A stretch of 64,000 bases of DNA from the NCBI GenBank assembly GCA_964036155.1, contig OZ038423.1:44345249-44409248 (forward strand), read 5' to 3'. This document shows positions 1 through 19,300 of the stretch, piece after piece. Under the pieces are notes generated by a model. That model did not search any database and was not told the origin of the DNA. It saw only the letters and a list, made by a program, of their open reading frames with translations. Made by a program: the position numbers and the translations under genes. The DNA comes from Diploscapter coronatus. Lineage: Eukaryota > Nematoda > Chromadorea > Rhabditida > Rhabditidae. Every line of letters begins with the position of its first letter. Positions within the stretch are counted from its first letter, which is position 1.

Positions 1-23
1 TTTCAAGAAGTTTCTGATTTCAG

Positions 24-5883
<5,860 letters not shown>

Positions 5884-6935
5884 GGAGGATTACCTACCCG
5901 AAATGATATCTTGAATTACATTTTCGATAGCTTTGGTATACTGTAAAGGTGACATGTTTACCATTTATGGTAGCTTTAGTTATCAAATGATATAATCTTG
6001 ATAACTGAAGTGGTGGCATCTTGAATGTCATGGTGAAAGTTTAAATTACTGAATAGTAGTCGAATGACCTGGAGTAGTACCAGCATAATACGCTCTTTAT
6101 TAGCATAGTGGTTAGGTAGATTCGTTCTTTGTCTTTGGGATTTTTATTATCTTGAGGTAGACGATACGTCAACTTAGATTAAAATGTTGTATGATTCAAA
6201 AATCTTCACACCAACTAAATTAATTTTGACATTAGTCACTGAATCTACGAGGAAATAATCTTCATATTTAATCAGTTTAGAAAATTCAAAGTAGTGAACT
6301 AGATTTCTGTCCTAGTCATTTTAACACCCATCATTTCATACATTTTTCCCAGGAATCAAAACTTGATGACCCTTTGTATTTGTGAGAAGCTTTGCCATAC
6401 AGAAAATGATTGTATTGGTATTAAAAAATTTTAGATCTGAATGATCATGACATTTTACGAATGTATTTTTTCCCTTTTTAGATTTTAGAGCATATTGCTA
6501 GAATTTTAATATATTTCTCGAAAATTCTAGAATTCGCTTATAATAAGTCGAATCGTGACACTACTTATTTGAAAGTTTACTACGCTTAAATCTTGAAATG
6601 ATCTTTTAGAATTTTGAATAAAGGCCCTTTATTTCAAAATACTTCTAATAGTTTTAATAAATTCAACAATTTTTAATTAAATGCACAAATTTATAATTTT
6701 ACCTATCTTAAAATTTTGCAGGTCTACCCTCTCCATTAGTTTATTTCCGGTTTTTCGTCGTGTCCGATTTTCCCTAATCTGAATTTTATCTTTCCAAACC
6801 CAGACCGGAAAGTGGGACGTACGAAATCCCCGGGAGCTTACTCGTATCTAAAATTCATTTTCTTTGAATTCTCAGATTTAAACCAAAGTTGTTCAAATCA
6901 CGCTACCGTATACCCTTTAATTCTATGAGTTGAAT
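5884..6935. other. Intergenic spacer, pfk to receptor guanylyl cyclase
   Basis: AT-rich, about 1.05 kb between two genes on the same strand. An AATAAA at 6617-6622 could serve as a poly(A) signal for pfk, though it is 735 bases past the stop, so a nearer variant signal may be used. The rest must hold the cyclase promoter; no recognisable motif was identified. Confidence 0.6.
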
Positions 6936-9900
6936 ATGAAAAAGCGAAAATCGATCTTTCTGATTTATTTCATCCTATCTATTCTTTTCTATGGATGTAG
7001 CTCGAAGAAAATCAGGTTTGGTATATGAATAACTGATAACTTGAGGAAATAATATAAAGCGGAATTTTGAATGTGCAAAGTGCGTATTGTGAAATATCAA
7101 ATAGTCGCCACATTTACTTCTCGGAATCATGAATTATGTCTATTCGTTTGTAAACAACGAGCTAATTTTCATACATCAAATGGCCACCTTTTTTACCTTG
7201 TCTCAGTCTCAAGTAATCGGCCACTGATAATAGTTGAATAGACCATTTTGGGAAATGTTAACTTTAGTACGGTTGGTACGGCGTACGCTGGTAGCGGCGG
7301 AATGGTAAAAATTGGACATCTTCTGCCGAACAACCCAAATATCGGCCATGAGCCGGACGTCCTGAAATTATGCGCCAAGGATTTAAAGGACCGAAAAATT
7401 TTGCCGATCAATTATACCCTACAGTAATTTTTAGTTCTTAGGTAAAATTATTAAAGATTTTAGAATTCTCACGATGGAATCTTGCAACAAATTTTCCGGG
7501 GTCGAAAATGCAGCCTACCTTCACTACAAGCGAAATGCAACGGTCTATTTTGGACCGGGTTGTAATAGTGGTAAAATATTATCATTGAAAATCCATGATA
7601 ATGATAAATATAATTGAAAAATCATAATCACCGAGAAAAATGAAAACAATAAAAACTTGAGCTGTAATCGTGCTTAGAACTATTTTAAACATGAAACTAA
7701 TAAAGAAATAAATAATTGTTCACATGAATTCAGAAATTCTAGTGATTGGGCGTCTCGCACCTCGGTGGAACGTCCCTATCATAGCTCATATGTCTGGAGA
7801 CGATGTTCTTAGCGACCGCTCCGAATTCCCCACGCTTGGCTCAGTGGCCTTGACATCGGCTTTGGAAATGGCTAAGGCCACATTGACATTCTTGCAAGTG
7901 AATAATTGGGATCAAGTAGGGAGTTTTCGGATATGCTGGATGAAAATTGTTTTGATATTTCTATCGAATATTATACAATATGCAATATGTAATCAATTCG
8001 TGGTTTTATGATATTCAACGTTAAGATTATTGGATTGGTCCATAAGCTCGTAGCGAGCCTAATAACTCTCATTGTATCTGACGAATCCAAATGGGTTTTT
8101 CGGTGTTAATACCTTTAACGTATGGACTTTCACACGCTATATCTCAAAACTACGTGACTTCATTGAGTACATGCAAAACAACATGATTTCACATAATGGT
8201 CCCCCTTAGGTGGGAAATCAATTTTTAAGTGGTTTAACCGGTTCAAAATTGGATGCCATTCGACTCACCATGGAATTCTAAGCAACTGCAGAAATGTTCA
8301 TTTCTAAAAATTATGCAATCGATTTTCAAATTTTTATATTATCGTAGAGTACCTATGCAATGCTTCAATATGGTATCAAATTTGACAGGAAACTTATACT
8401 GTAACAATAAGTGAGCCCTTTATTGGAACCCTAGAAGTTAGACTCGTCCTGCATGGCGTTTATGCGCAGTAAGTGAAGTGAAGGGGTTTCAAGGCACACC
8501 ATCAGAAAGCCAATACGCTAGTAGCACTAATACTGGAAACTCCGTTTGGATCCGTTAGATACGAAGAAAGTTATTCGGGTGTGCTACGAATTTGTGGACC
8601 AACCCAATCAGGGATATTCGCGATTCAGTTTGGTTTGGGGTATTTTGGAGTAAAAATTTTATTTCTCTTTGAAAAATTGGTCGTCTTAGTAATTTAGCAC
8701 GGCTCCGCTTACGGCGGGCTGATTATGATCAAATCTAATCCTAAACAATAGAAAATTTTGGTTTTTGGCAGTACATAGGTAAGAAAAATTTAGAATTCAA
8801 TTCTATTTATGGGAAAATTGAACCGCAAACATCCCTGAACCCAATGCTAATTTGATAAGTTTCTGCATTTATGTTTCAGAAAAATGAATGATATAATAAT
8901 ACTACTGTTTTAACTATGATATTTAACTCCATTCTATATTGCTATTTGAAAACAGCACTTTTAAATGATCGTGTTTAGGTCGGCTTCGTGCGTCCCTCAG
9001 TCAATAGCGAGAGTCTATCACTTCATTCCCTACAACATCTACTCAAGAAGAAGAACATCGAGTTGAACACGATCATTGAACTCGACCCTTTTGTGTCCGT
9101 TGATGAAATCATATCATCAGGAGAATTGACGACGTTGAAGAGCAAGGCCAGAAGTAATATTTGAGTTTAAAATTAAGAAACCTAATCGCATATTCATATA
9201 ATATCAGAGTAGTGCATGAGATAATAAGAGGATAAATTATCGGTTTATTTCGTATGTCATGATATTTTCAGATATAATTTAATTGTCATTTAAGGTTTGA
9301 TAATCATTTTATTTTAGTCATAATCGTTGAACTTGGCATGGACCTATCGGCAGCCACCAACTTCATGGTTGCAGTGCATCGACAGAAGATGAAAGGAGAA
9401 GAGTTCGTCTATATCATACCGTGGTTGGCTCATGTAGGTTTCAAATTTTATTTATATTAAAAAATAATCGTATAATTTATTCATACTGGGTATTCGATCG
9501 AAAGTATTGTCCAAGATATCACTCTTTCTAGGCATTTGTTTAGAATTTATGACAGACATAGCAAACAGTTAATAATATTGTATTGAAATGATTCAACTCC
9601 AAAAATTTGGAGAAATAGTCAATTATTGGAAGAAAAGAAATAATGGATTTTCTTAAGATAAATGTCACTAAATATTCAAAATTTTGTAGCATAGCTTATT
9701 TTTATGGAGAAAAAATAGTAATTTTTATTTTTAGGTTAACGACTATTACCCTTGGGAAGCGACGACAGTCGATAAACAGGAAGTGAAGGCCGCCTTTGAG
9801 CACACGATCATCATCACCGCACACGGATACGACAGGAAGTTCTTCGATGAATTCCAGCAAAAATTCAGTCAGGCTACAGGGATGCTCAGTAGTCATGTAA

Positions 9901-12900
9901 ATGCTATTTTCAGCTAGAATTTAAAAATATATGGGATATTATGATTTACGAAATTATAATCAATGCTAGTTAGGCGGTAAAGTAGTCTGAAGTTGAATTA
10001 TCTTTCAAAAATTCAATCAAATAATGGGAGTGCTAAATAGTCATGCAAATTTTAACGATTTTTGAAATATGATTCAAAAGTTATGAAACCATAAACATAT
10101 TTATGATTAATCCGATAATATATAGACTCGGGTTGTCAAAACTACTTATAAAAATTGATATGTTGCATAACTTGAGCTACACTTGAATCATTATTGACAA
10201 GTATTATGGCTGGTATACTGCTATTTAATGCTTCTAAATATTCTTTCATGACCACCTAATATAGCCTGCATATTTTCAGTACGCCACCCTAACTTATATG
10301 TCCCTCTACGATGCGTTATTCCTATACGGATTAGCATTAAGAGATGCCTATGAAGAAGTCGGTGGATATGACGTTCATCAAAATGGCTCTTTACTCTGGT
10401 CCAAAATGACCAATCGGCGGTTTATCGGTAAAGATATTATTGTAAAAGTATTACTTTTCTCTTACAATTGAGCATACTTTCCCCTGTCTACGATTAGTTT
10501 TTCGGATACCTCATAGACATCCGACTTTATCGTATTGATAACGAAATAATAGAAATTACAACAACAATAAAAAATATATATAAGGTATAATTGTAGGAGC
10601 AACCGGTCAAGTGCTAATGAATAACAAAGCTATTCGCGTCCCTTCTTATGCAACCTATTACACGACAAACGGCACGCTCAAAATTATCGTGGAATTGGAG
10701 GCAAGGAACAGCGATAGACTTCGATGTGAGAAGAACCCCGATCAGTGCTCGGAGCATGTAGGGTTTTGAATTTTATAAGTCGATGGTAAATTTCTTAGTA
10801 ATGGCTAATAACGCTGTGAAGTACTCGTATGAAAAAGAAAAAAAACTACCATAAACTTATAAATGAAGCAATCATAATGGAATTTTATGAAATTGCAAAT
10901 AATATAAGATTCGCATTTCTATAGGCTAGATATCATTTAAAAAATAAGATAATGGCAGGAAACTTGACTGATTAATAGGAATAAAGCCATTTTAAAAAAA
11001 TAAGGTCGCTCATGAGATGATTCAATTCTATTGGATTTCTTCTACCGGAAAGCTTCCCCCCGCAATTCCGGATTGCGGATTCACCGGATCGGATTGTGAC
11101 TATACATCCTATCTGATCGCTCTAGGATGCATCGTCTTCATCATCGCCATAGTTCCCATCTCATACTTCATCTACTTGAAACAGTAAATAACTAGGGTAA
11201 TTCAAGAGGTAATTATACTGGCTTTAGAAAAGAGCGACTACTCTATGACATGACCTGGAGAATCCCAAGAGATAACGTCAGATTGGTGGATGCTTCGAAA
11301 GCTGTAATTTTGAATTTGTTTAAAATTATGTTTCAAATTAGTTAATCTAAAATGTGTAAAACTCCTGATTATTGTTCGAACGACCGAGCGCAATTTTATA
11401 TAATGAATTAAAACGTAAGTAATAGATAGATGAGTTATTCAATTTTTGTTTTAATTTGACTAGCTCTAAGAACAGAGTGAGTTTGCAGAAGTCCGAACAC
11501 TCCTTAATGAGTAAATCCACTGTGTCGAGTTCGCTTTCCGGATCGCAAACTTCGAAGGAGAAAAATGGAATCATCAACGCGAAGCAGGCGACGTCGAATG
11601 GAGTTCGATTGGCGATAAAAAAATATCAACAAATGCGCAACATCACTTTCCCAAAGTCCGAGCTCAAACTTTTGAACGAGGTAAAACTAATCAACAGGCG
11701 TTTGAGATATCAATGATTATGGATATATTAATTCAGTTAACATTTTTGAAGCGTTATACTTTTGCGTAATGTCTTGAAAATTATTTACATTTATAATAAA
11801 GCAGCCATTGAAGAAGAGTTATTGAATTTATATCTTAAAATTTTGACAGAACTATTTGAAGCCTAAGATCTTTGAAATTTTAGCTAAAGCTAATCGAGAG
11901 CGAAAATCTAAACAAGTTCTATGGCATTGCGTTCAACCAACAGAATGAATTCATCGTTATGTGGGTGCTATGTTCTCGAGGTAACTTGGAGGTAAAATTT
12001 TCAATTTCTCTAATTCTCTCGCAAAAACTTGAAACTTCAGGACATTCTATTCAACGACGAGCTAAAACTAGGTCGGAATTTCCAGGTTTCATTCGCTAAA
12101 GATGTCGTCAAGGTTAGTCATCTTTAAAAAATCGATGACCTGAAAATTCAGGGACTAACCTTTCTTCATGCATCTCCAATAATTTTCCATGGACTTCTAT
12201 GTCTGCAAAATTGTTTGGGTATGTTTTGCTTTATTTCAAATCTAAATAGCTTCAGTTTCGAGCAATGGATTATCCCTGAATCAGGGTTTATTTATGATAA
12301 AATAATCAGTAAAGTATAAAATAGCAATGTTATGAATTGCCATGAAAATTACATAAAGTGAGAATACGTATTTTAGTCAATTCAAACTGGACAGTAAAGC
12401 TAACGAATTTCGGTACCGAACAGATAATCTCCGAAAAGACGTATCATAATGAAATTCGACTTATCGCATCTACTGAAGGGGGCGATCCCGATCAAGAAGA
12501 GATCGATACGAAGATTATCAATCGAAGTATGAAATATTTAACTATAATTTAAATATGTTAAACTTTATTTAAATATATTAAATCATAAAGTATCACCAGA
12601 CCAGAAATTAGTGTATATTTTAAATATATTTATATCTAGTTATTATAACAGAAAGCATATCCCGAAGTTAAAATGATCATTTTCTTTAAATAATCCTAAA
12701 ACATTAAGAATACCTTCAACAAGCACCAGAAATTATCCGAGAATTGGTCACAAGAAAAATTCTACCAAAGGGAACTCAGCCTGCTGATATCTACGCCCTG
12801 GGAATGGTCTTGTATCAGATCCTATTCAGAGTCGAGCCATTCCATGAGCGAGGGAAGAGTATCGCTAGTAAGTCATGAAAATAAGCAGACGCCTTCAATT

Positions 12901-15507
12901 TTGAATTGATATTAAGTAACCACAAATCATATCATATCATCCCAAATGCATTTAATTTATGTTTTAAAATAATCAAGGTATTGCTAAATATAAATTTGGA
13001 CGATAAGTAATTGTAGCTTATTGATTAGAGTCCTCAAACTCCGCGCGCCTTTTGAAGAAATGTGTTTGTGGTAGAAGCGTGGTAGTTGGAAACTCTAAAT
13101 TTGGGAAGGACATACCCTTCAAACCCCTAGTTTCTTTAAAAAAAAAAAACACCCTACCTTGATCGACGATAAACTTGATAAAATGATTTGATGCAAAAGA
13201 TCAGGACAAAATGGCCGCGCATAACATTTCGTTTGCGAATATGATATTTTGGGTGACAGATCTTTGCGATTTTCTTCTTTTATTTTTTCTTCACGAAAGT
13301 CATTTACATATCTGATGACATTTCTGCACAAAAATTTTACTCGAAACACCAATCCGACATATCTGCTTGGGAGTCCTACTTATTGACTAATAAAAATTTG
13401 CTTGTTTAGAACTCATAGAACTAATCGCGATGTCAAATGATGACGATCAAATCATCCGACCGAGCTTCCCATCGAGCAGCCGGGAGGAGGGATATAGTTT
13501 GCAGGTTGAACTTTTAGATTAAACTATTCGAAAATACTAAAAAATCTATAATTTTAAGAAAGGAAAATTTCAAAGATTTTTAACTAATCTAAAACCTATT
13601 ATTATCTTAATTTTATTGTTTAATTATATGGGTAGGATGCACCTAATATCAATTTATAAGGATTATCAAGGTTATTCTTTTCCCTAAAACGTATTTTTAA
13701 GCTACTCTCATGCATCGAAGCGTGTTGGTTGGAGCTTCCTGAAGTGCGACCTCCGATCAAGAAAGTCCGAGCCATGGTTAACGCCAACCTGAAGTCGACG
13801 TAAACATTCGACAACTTAAAAAATAATAATAACTTTAAAAATTCAGCGGAAAAGGCTCACTAGTGGATCAAATGATGAAAATGATGGAGGTTTAATTAGA
13901 ATTTACTAATTGAGTTTTAAAGCAATGATTTAGGAGTATACAGCGAATTTAGAAGGGATGGTTCGTGACAGAACAGCCATGCTTGAAGAGGCACAAAAAC
14001 AAGCCGATAGATTGTTGAATAGCATGTTACCCAAGTGGGTTTGTTTATTTGGAAAGCAACAATAACCCCACCACCATTGGGTTGAATTTATATTTTTTCA
14101 AAAAAAAAAATCTTGGAATATTTTAGAATATCTAAATCATAATAATGAAATCATATAAGATTCAAAGATCATATCAGTTTGTTTGAAGCTCTTTAGTTTT
14201 TATCTCATAGAATAGCAGATTAGTATAATTTTATATGATACTTGTTGAAACTTATTAAAATTCCATAATTTTATTTTGAATTAATTTGCATACGTTGAGA
14301 TCGATCGCCGAAGATCTAAAAGTGGGAAAGCCCGTGTTACCTCAATTATACAGCTGTGCTACGGTATCTTAGACGCTAATTTTATTAACCGCGTCAAATT
14401 TCAGGTCTTATTCTCCGACATTCGAGGTTTCACACGCATCTCTTCAACCTCGACACCCTTTCAGGTTGTTACATTTTTGAACGACCTATTCAGCGGATTC
14501 GACGCTATCATCGCTAGGCATGACGCTTATAAGGTTGAATTAGAAGTAACATGATTAACCGGAGAACGATTTAAACGCAGGTCGAAACTATTGGTGACGC
14601 TTATATGATAGTCTCCGGGGTACCAACCGAAAATGGGAACAATCATGTTCAGCATATAGCTGACATCGCTTTAAAGATGAGATCGGTAAGGAAATAGTTA
14701 TAAAGAACGACATTATGCTTCATTAAGATATTGGATTACAAAACATAATAATATAATATATAAGTGACAAAAGCTAATTACTTTAGTTCGTTAGTAATTT
14801 CAAATTGGCCCATAGGCCTGAGGAATTGATGATGGTTCGAATCGGATTCCACAGTGGTAGCGTCGCTGCGGGAGTCGTGGGTTTGGCTGCCCCTAGGTAA
14901 GTTTGTTCTTCGCTTAATTTATTATTTTTTAGTCTGTAATCAAAATGGTATACAAAAGAAACGGAGAACGGTCGTTGCTCACAAAATGTGTATCTTGCAA
15001 AAATGAATTCGAACTTCATTCAAGCACACAAAACTCATTTTCTTGCAGAAGAAAAGATTATATCTCATTCTAACAATGTTCAGATGACATTTTTGTGCGC
15101 AACAGCATACGTTCACAAGAACTACGCATCAATTGAAGTCATATTTGATGCATATCTACTTGAAACCTATTTTTTCTAAAATTTATTGATTTTAGGTATT
15201 GCTTATTTGGGGACACGGTAAACATGGCTTCACGAATGGAGAGTACTGGGGTGGCAAACAAAATTCATGTATGAATTATCTTAAAATAACTAATAAAGTG
15301 GATTTTTAAAGATTTCCGAAAATGCGTGCAATCTACTGCACTGTTTCTTCAAACAATTCGTGCTAGTGGAAAGGGGGAAAATCGATGTTAAAGTTAGTTA
15401 AACTTAAAAAAAAAGATAATAAAGTTTAATGGAAAATTCAGGGAAAAGGCGAATGTCTAACCTATTTCCTAGAAGGAAGAACTACTTCTATGAATATGAA
15501 AAATTGA
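6936..15507 (+). CDS. gcy: Receptor-type guanylyl cyclase
   Basis: Single-pass membrane receptor making cGMP, usually in nematode sensory neurons. Exons: 6936-7015, 7268-7423, 7464-7570, 7734-7915, 8979-9153, 9318-9433, 9735-9896, 10280-10427, 10597-10757, 11005-11183, 11228-11303, 11471-11680, 11884-11991, 12041-12112, 12152-12218, 12377-12526, 12709-12867, 13410-13504, 13702-13799, 13847-13889, 13934-14034, 14300-14363, 14405-14533, 14581-14685, 14787-14896, 15196-15268, 15312-15392, 15442-15507. These give about 1090 aa, the normal family length. Order: signal peptide ([20 protein letters not shown]); ANF-receptor ligand domain with GPGCNS; transmembrane segment near residues 465-489; kinase-homology domain from about 515, lacking HRD and DFG (LTNFG instead) so catalytically dead; dimerisation helix [18 protein letters not shown]; cyclase domain from about 904. 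LFSDIRGF and TIGDAYM carry the metal-binding Asp residues. Glu in [10 protein letters not shown] and Cys in YCLFGDTVN indicate GTP rather than ATP as substrate. Exon borders at 11303/11471 are the least certain. Confidence 0.95.
8030..8609. mobile_element. Mariner-like non-autonomous element in a gcy intron
   Basis: Terminal inverted repeats of about 70 bases at roughly 75% identity. The left starts TGGATTGGTCCATAAGCTCG and the right, read inverted, GGGTTGGTCCACAAATTCG; both continue with GTAGC, AATAACT and GTATCT blocks. The TTGGTCC-AAA-TTCGTAG type of end is typical of Tc1/mariner elements, and TA occurs beside the left end. The 580-base body has no long reading frame, so it is a MITE or decayed remnant. 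It accounts for more than half of the 1063-base intron 7916-8978. Confidence 0.65.
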
Positions 15508-16333
15508 TTTTATCTAGACTTTGAAACAGGGCTGCCCACAGGTAAGATGCAGGCATGAAATTTTCCCATAACTAATTGCAAAAATTGACAGGTAAACAGA
15601 TACGAAAAAGTTGACTATTACATAAAGGTACAAGCACTAGTTTCATTGCCTGTAGGCAGCCCTAATTTCAATTGTATTATTTATTTACAGCTTTACATTT
15701 ATTTCAAATTTCTTTTTCTCTATTATCGTTTACCTACCAATTTATCATAGTTTAGAATATCTTTATTGAAATGTATTGAAATCTCAATGGCATACACGTT
15801 TTCACATAACCGTATTTCGATTTGGCGGTATAGATAAGTTATTTTCGACTACGCGATTTTCCAAAGTTACAAGTTAAAACTTCGTAGACTACGAACAGAC
15901 GTGCTCCTAGTAGCCTAAAATTTGAAATGTATTAATTTTTAAATTTAATTTACCACTCTAACAGAACTACGAAATTGACCCAACGAATCACTGAGAAGAG
16001 CAGATTTTTCGCAGATTTTCGTCTGAAATTAAAAATGTGATTCGGAAATTTGAAACTACTTTTAAGCAGATTTAGATGATGATTGACCCAAGAAACGGAT
16101 AAACTATAGCAATAACAAATATATTATTTTATAGGTCTCATATTATAAAACTGCCGAAGTTCATTAGTAAATTGAAAATCTAACAGAAATGTTTCATCAA
16201 AATCTATATATCATTACGGTGAAAATGATTGATCCTGAGGTGTTTAACTAGGATTATAAAATACGATAATTTAAAGAATTAAAGACCAAAACTAACCGTA
16301 TTGCTCTGCGAATTCGACCGCTTAATCGAGCCA
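15508..16333. other. Convergent 3' spacer between gcy and the neuropeptide receptor
   Basis: The two genes end tail to tail 826 bases apart. Apart from the inverted-repeat element at 15527-15663 the spacer is plain AT-rich DNA with no reading frame I would support. Confidence 0.6.
15527..15663. mobile_element. hAT-like MITE, CAGGGCTGCC ends
   Basis: CAGGGCTGCCCACAGG at 15527 is matched inverted by CCTGTAGGCAGCCCT ending at 15663, and GGCATGAAA inside the left end pairs with TTTCATTGCC inside the right end. Total 137 bases, no coding capacity. CAGGG-type ends suggest the hAT superfamily, but I could not find a convincing 8-bp target duplication. It lies 20 bases after the gcy stop codon, so it probably forms part of that gene's 3' UTR. 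Confidence 0.65.
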
Positions 16334-19300
16334 TTATTGTTGCAGTTGGTTAATTCTAATCGTAAAGAAACCTGAATGAACCAATTAACAAATAATTTAC
16401 ATCATTTAAATATTTCATGACCATTGAATATTCCAAGAGATAAACGTTTACTAAGAAAATTAGTCATTCGCGAGGTTTAGTCTAGAGGTTTGTACTATTA
16501 TTTTAATACAGTTTAAAGAAGTTTTATCCTAAACTTCTAATTTGATTTTCAACTCATGTTCTAGTTTGCTATAAGAGTATTTTTCTTAAGATATTGACAA
16601 TTCACCTTATCCGCGCTATCACATATAACCCCACAGGATAGTCGATAAAATATCAATTTCAGGACTCGGATAAAGCCTAAAATTTCTTTCAATAAAAGTA
16701 CAACAAAAAAACCCTACCTTTCCGGAAATTCTCGGATAATAACCCATATAAGATCGGGTTTAAACATGAATTCATATAGGCTAACACCTAAAATTTTTCC
16801 TTATCTTAAAATTAGAATAATATTCTTACTTGACTAGAAATTTGAACAATTACCATAGCCACTCCGTGTTTCATGACTAGGGTATCGGGGTATGCTAGGC
16901 CTGAAATTTATTCTGTCATAAGCACGCCAATTCACTTATATGCAGACTTAGGGAGGGCGATCGTCAGAAACCCTTTGCGGTCTACCCCTAATATATTCTT
17001 AGCAAGTTTCCATCTCTGGCCTTCTATAAGCTAAAATTTTCACCAGTACGACCAGGTATCATAACTATGAGTTCGCTTTGCGACCTACCCCCTATAGCTT
17101 ATTTTCGTCTGACGAAAGGGTTTCCTAAGTCTGCTTACATACTAAATTATTTGAAATTACATGATAAATACCTGACAAAAAGAAACATATATTCAGCGGC
17201 AACCAACATATCGCCCAAATGAACAGAATCGTCGAAACTAATCTAGTAACTTTTCGCCTAGCTTTGTGCGCTTCGGGCTTAGAACGGATCGAGCTGTTTA
17301 ACTGAAATTTTCCTTTGCTGATGACTCAGGGGGATTGAATTTTGCGAAAATTAATTGATACATAAAATAATTTGAAGCTTAATTAAATTTTAGAGATGCT
17401 GAGTCAATTATATGATAGACAGTGAACTCACGACTATTAACAAATCTTTGTTTAAAAAAACTTTCGATTGTGTTTCTAAATTTTTCTACTTTTTCTAGTA
17501 ATTCCACTATTACATTAAAGTCTAGTAATAAATACGTATTTAGATTTAAAAATAACCTACCGACGGAGTTAGAGACGAGTGACCTCCAGGTCTGGGCATA
17601 TGCCACAATCTTCGCAACATCCTCCAATATAAAAATATCGAAATGCCCAACGGCAACACGTATCCAAACACGTTAAAAGTCATGAAATATACACGGGCCT
17701 AAAACTTACAATTATATTTTAAAAATGGTCGCCTGAAACCACCTAACAGTATAAAACATAGCATATGCTAATTAGTATTGCTAAGCATGAGAGAGTATGT
17801 ATCGCGTATGCTATTTTACTAGTGTCATTTGGTTTCGAGGTTGTCATTTGAACGTTTCAAAATAGGTTTGAAACTTTAATTTACCGCAGCGACGCTCAAT
17901 TCCTCTTTAGCTATAGAAACTATAGCGCATACAGATCGTTCCTCTTTGATAAACGGATACGTGTACACGCCGTGCATCAAACCGACAGGGACATAAAATT
18001 ATCATTGTATTTAAATTTAGATATTTTTGTTAAAATTATATCAGGTGAAATTTATTTGTAAGATATGTTTCAACATTCAACAAGTTTCTTTCACAGATTT
18101 GTTCCAGTAATAGTAGTAGATAGGTTCGATTAATGGTCGAAATTTAAATAATGTTTTTAAAATATGATACCTGCGAAGCAAATATGATGGCATACAATAT
18201 GACCATTATGATGAACGTATTTTTGGGCGTCCGTAACGATATGCTCTCAACCGGATAAACCACAGCTAAATATCGATCTAACGCCATTAGCGTTAACGTC
18301 CATACGCTACAATAGACGCTAGTATGCTAAATTCACTTTTTTAAACCAACAATTATTGATTTTTTAAAATTTACCTGACAAAAATTGATCATACTGCACA
18401 CCCACTCTGGAAATATCCAAATTTGCACGGCGTAATCGATCGCGGTGTAAGGTACGCAGAGCAACAAAAACATTAAATCCGATACTGCTAAACCTGAAAA
18501 TGTGAATATTTAATATTTTGATTAAAAACGTCCGGAAGATCTATTGATATTCAATCGTTTTAATGATAAGCACTTTAGAGTGAAGCATCCCCATATAATT
18601 TTTAAAGAGTGATACTTTTGATCCAATCTCATTGATAAAGCTCACACTGGTGATGCAGGTTTTAAACTTCAGGATAATCTTATGTAAATTTTAATTGACA
18701 GTTTATTCGTTGATGTATGCTTGTAAAATATCTAAAAAAAAGATTCAGTCATCAAGAAACCCCCATATATCCCTAAATGCGTAAGCGCGCTAATCATCCG
18801 AATGATTCGAGTTATCCAATCAAAGAAACTCGCACAAAAATAAGAAAAAGCAGGAAGAAAACTCAATTATCTACAGGGTCTGATCGAGATCTATTTGCGT
18901 AGATGCAGAAACTGTGCAAACTAGGAATTGGAAGTAAGAAATTAGAGTATTTTTCCGCCTAAACAACACTACTAGTTTTTTTCCTATTGATCAAGAAATA
19001 TTTTAAAACATACATCACTTTTTGGAAATGTAAATTTATATCAAATTTTTAAAGTGTCAGTGTCATGCTTCATTAAAAATATAAATGCGTTATTTTCTCG
19101 ATTAATTTTGAAACTTATGACATATTCTATTCAATGTTAACTATAATTTAAAACATACAGAATTAAACTAATAGAAAATTTTCAAAAATCACAAGAATCT
19201 GAAACATACCTATGATAAGTGTATTGGTAGAATTTCGCATTTGTCGATTCAACGCCACCAAAACAACTAGCACATTTCCAAAAACGCCAATTAAAATAAT

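Noticed and set aside
18305..18326. Acceptor at CATACTAG for the TM3 exon of the neuropeptide receptor
   Set aside because: It shifts the frame relative to the previous exon. The acceptor at GAATTTAG gives phase 0 and HTSVYCSVWTLTLM.
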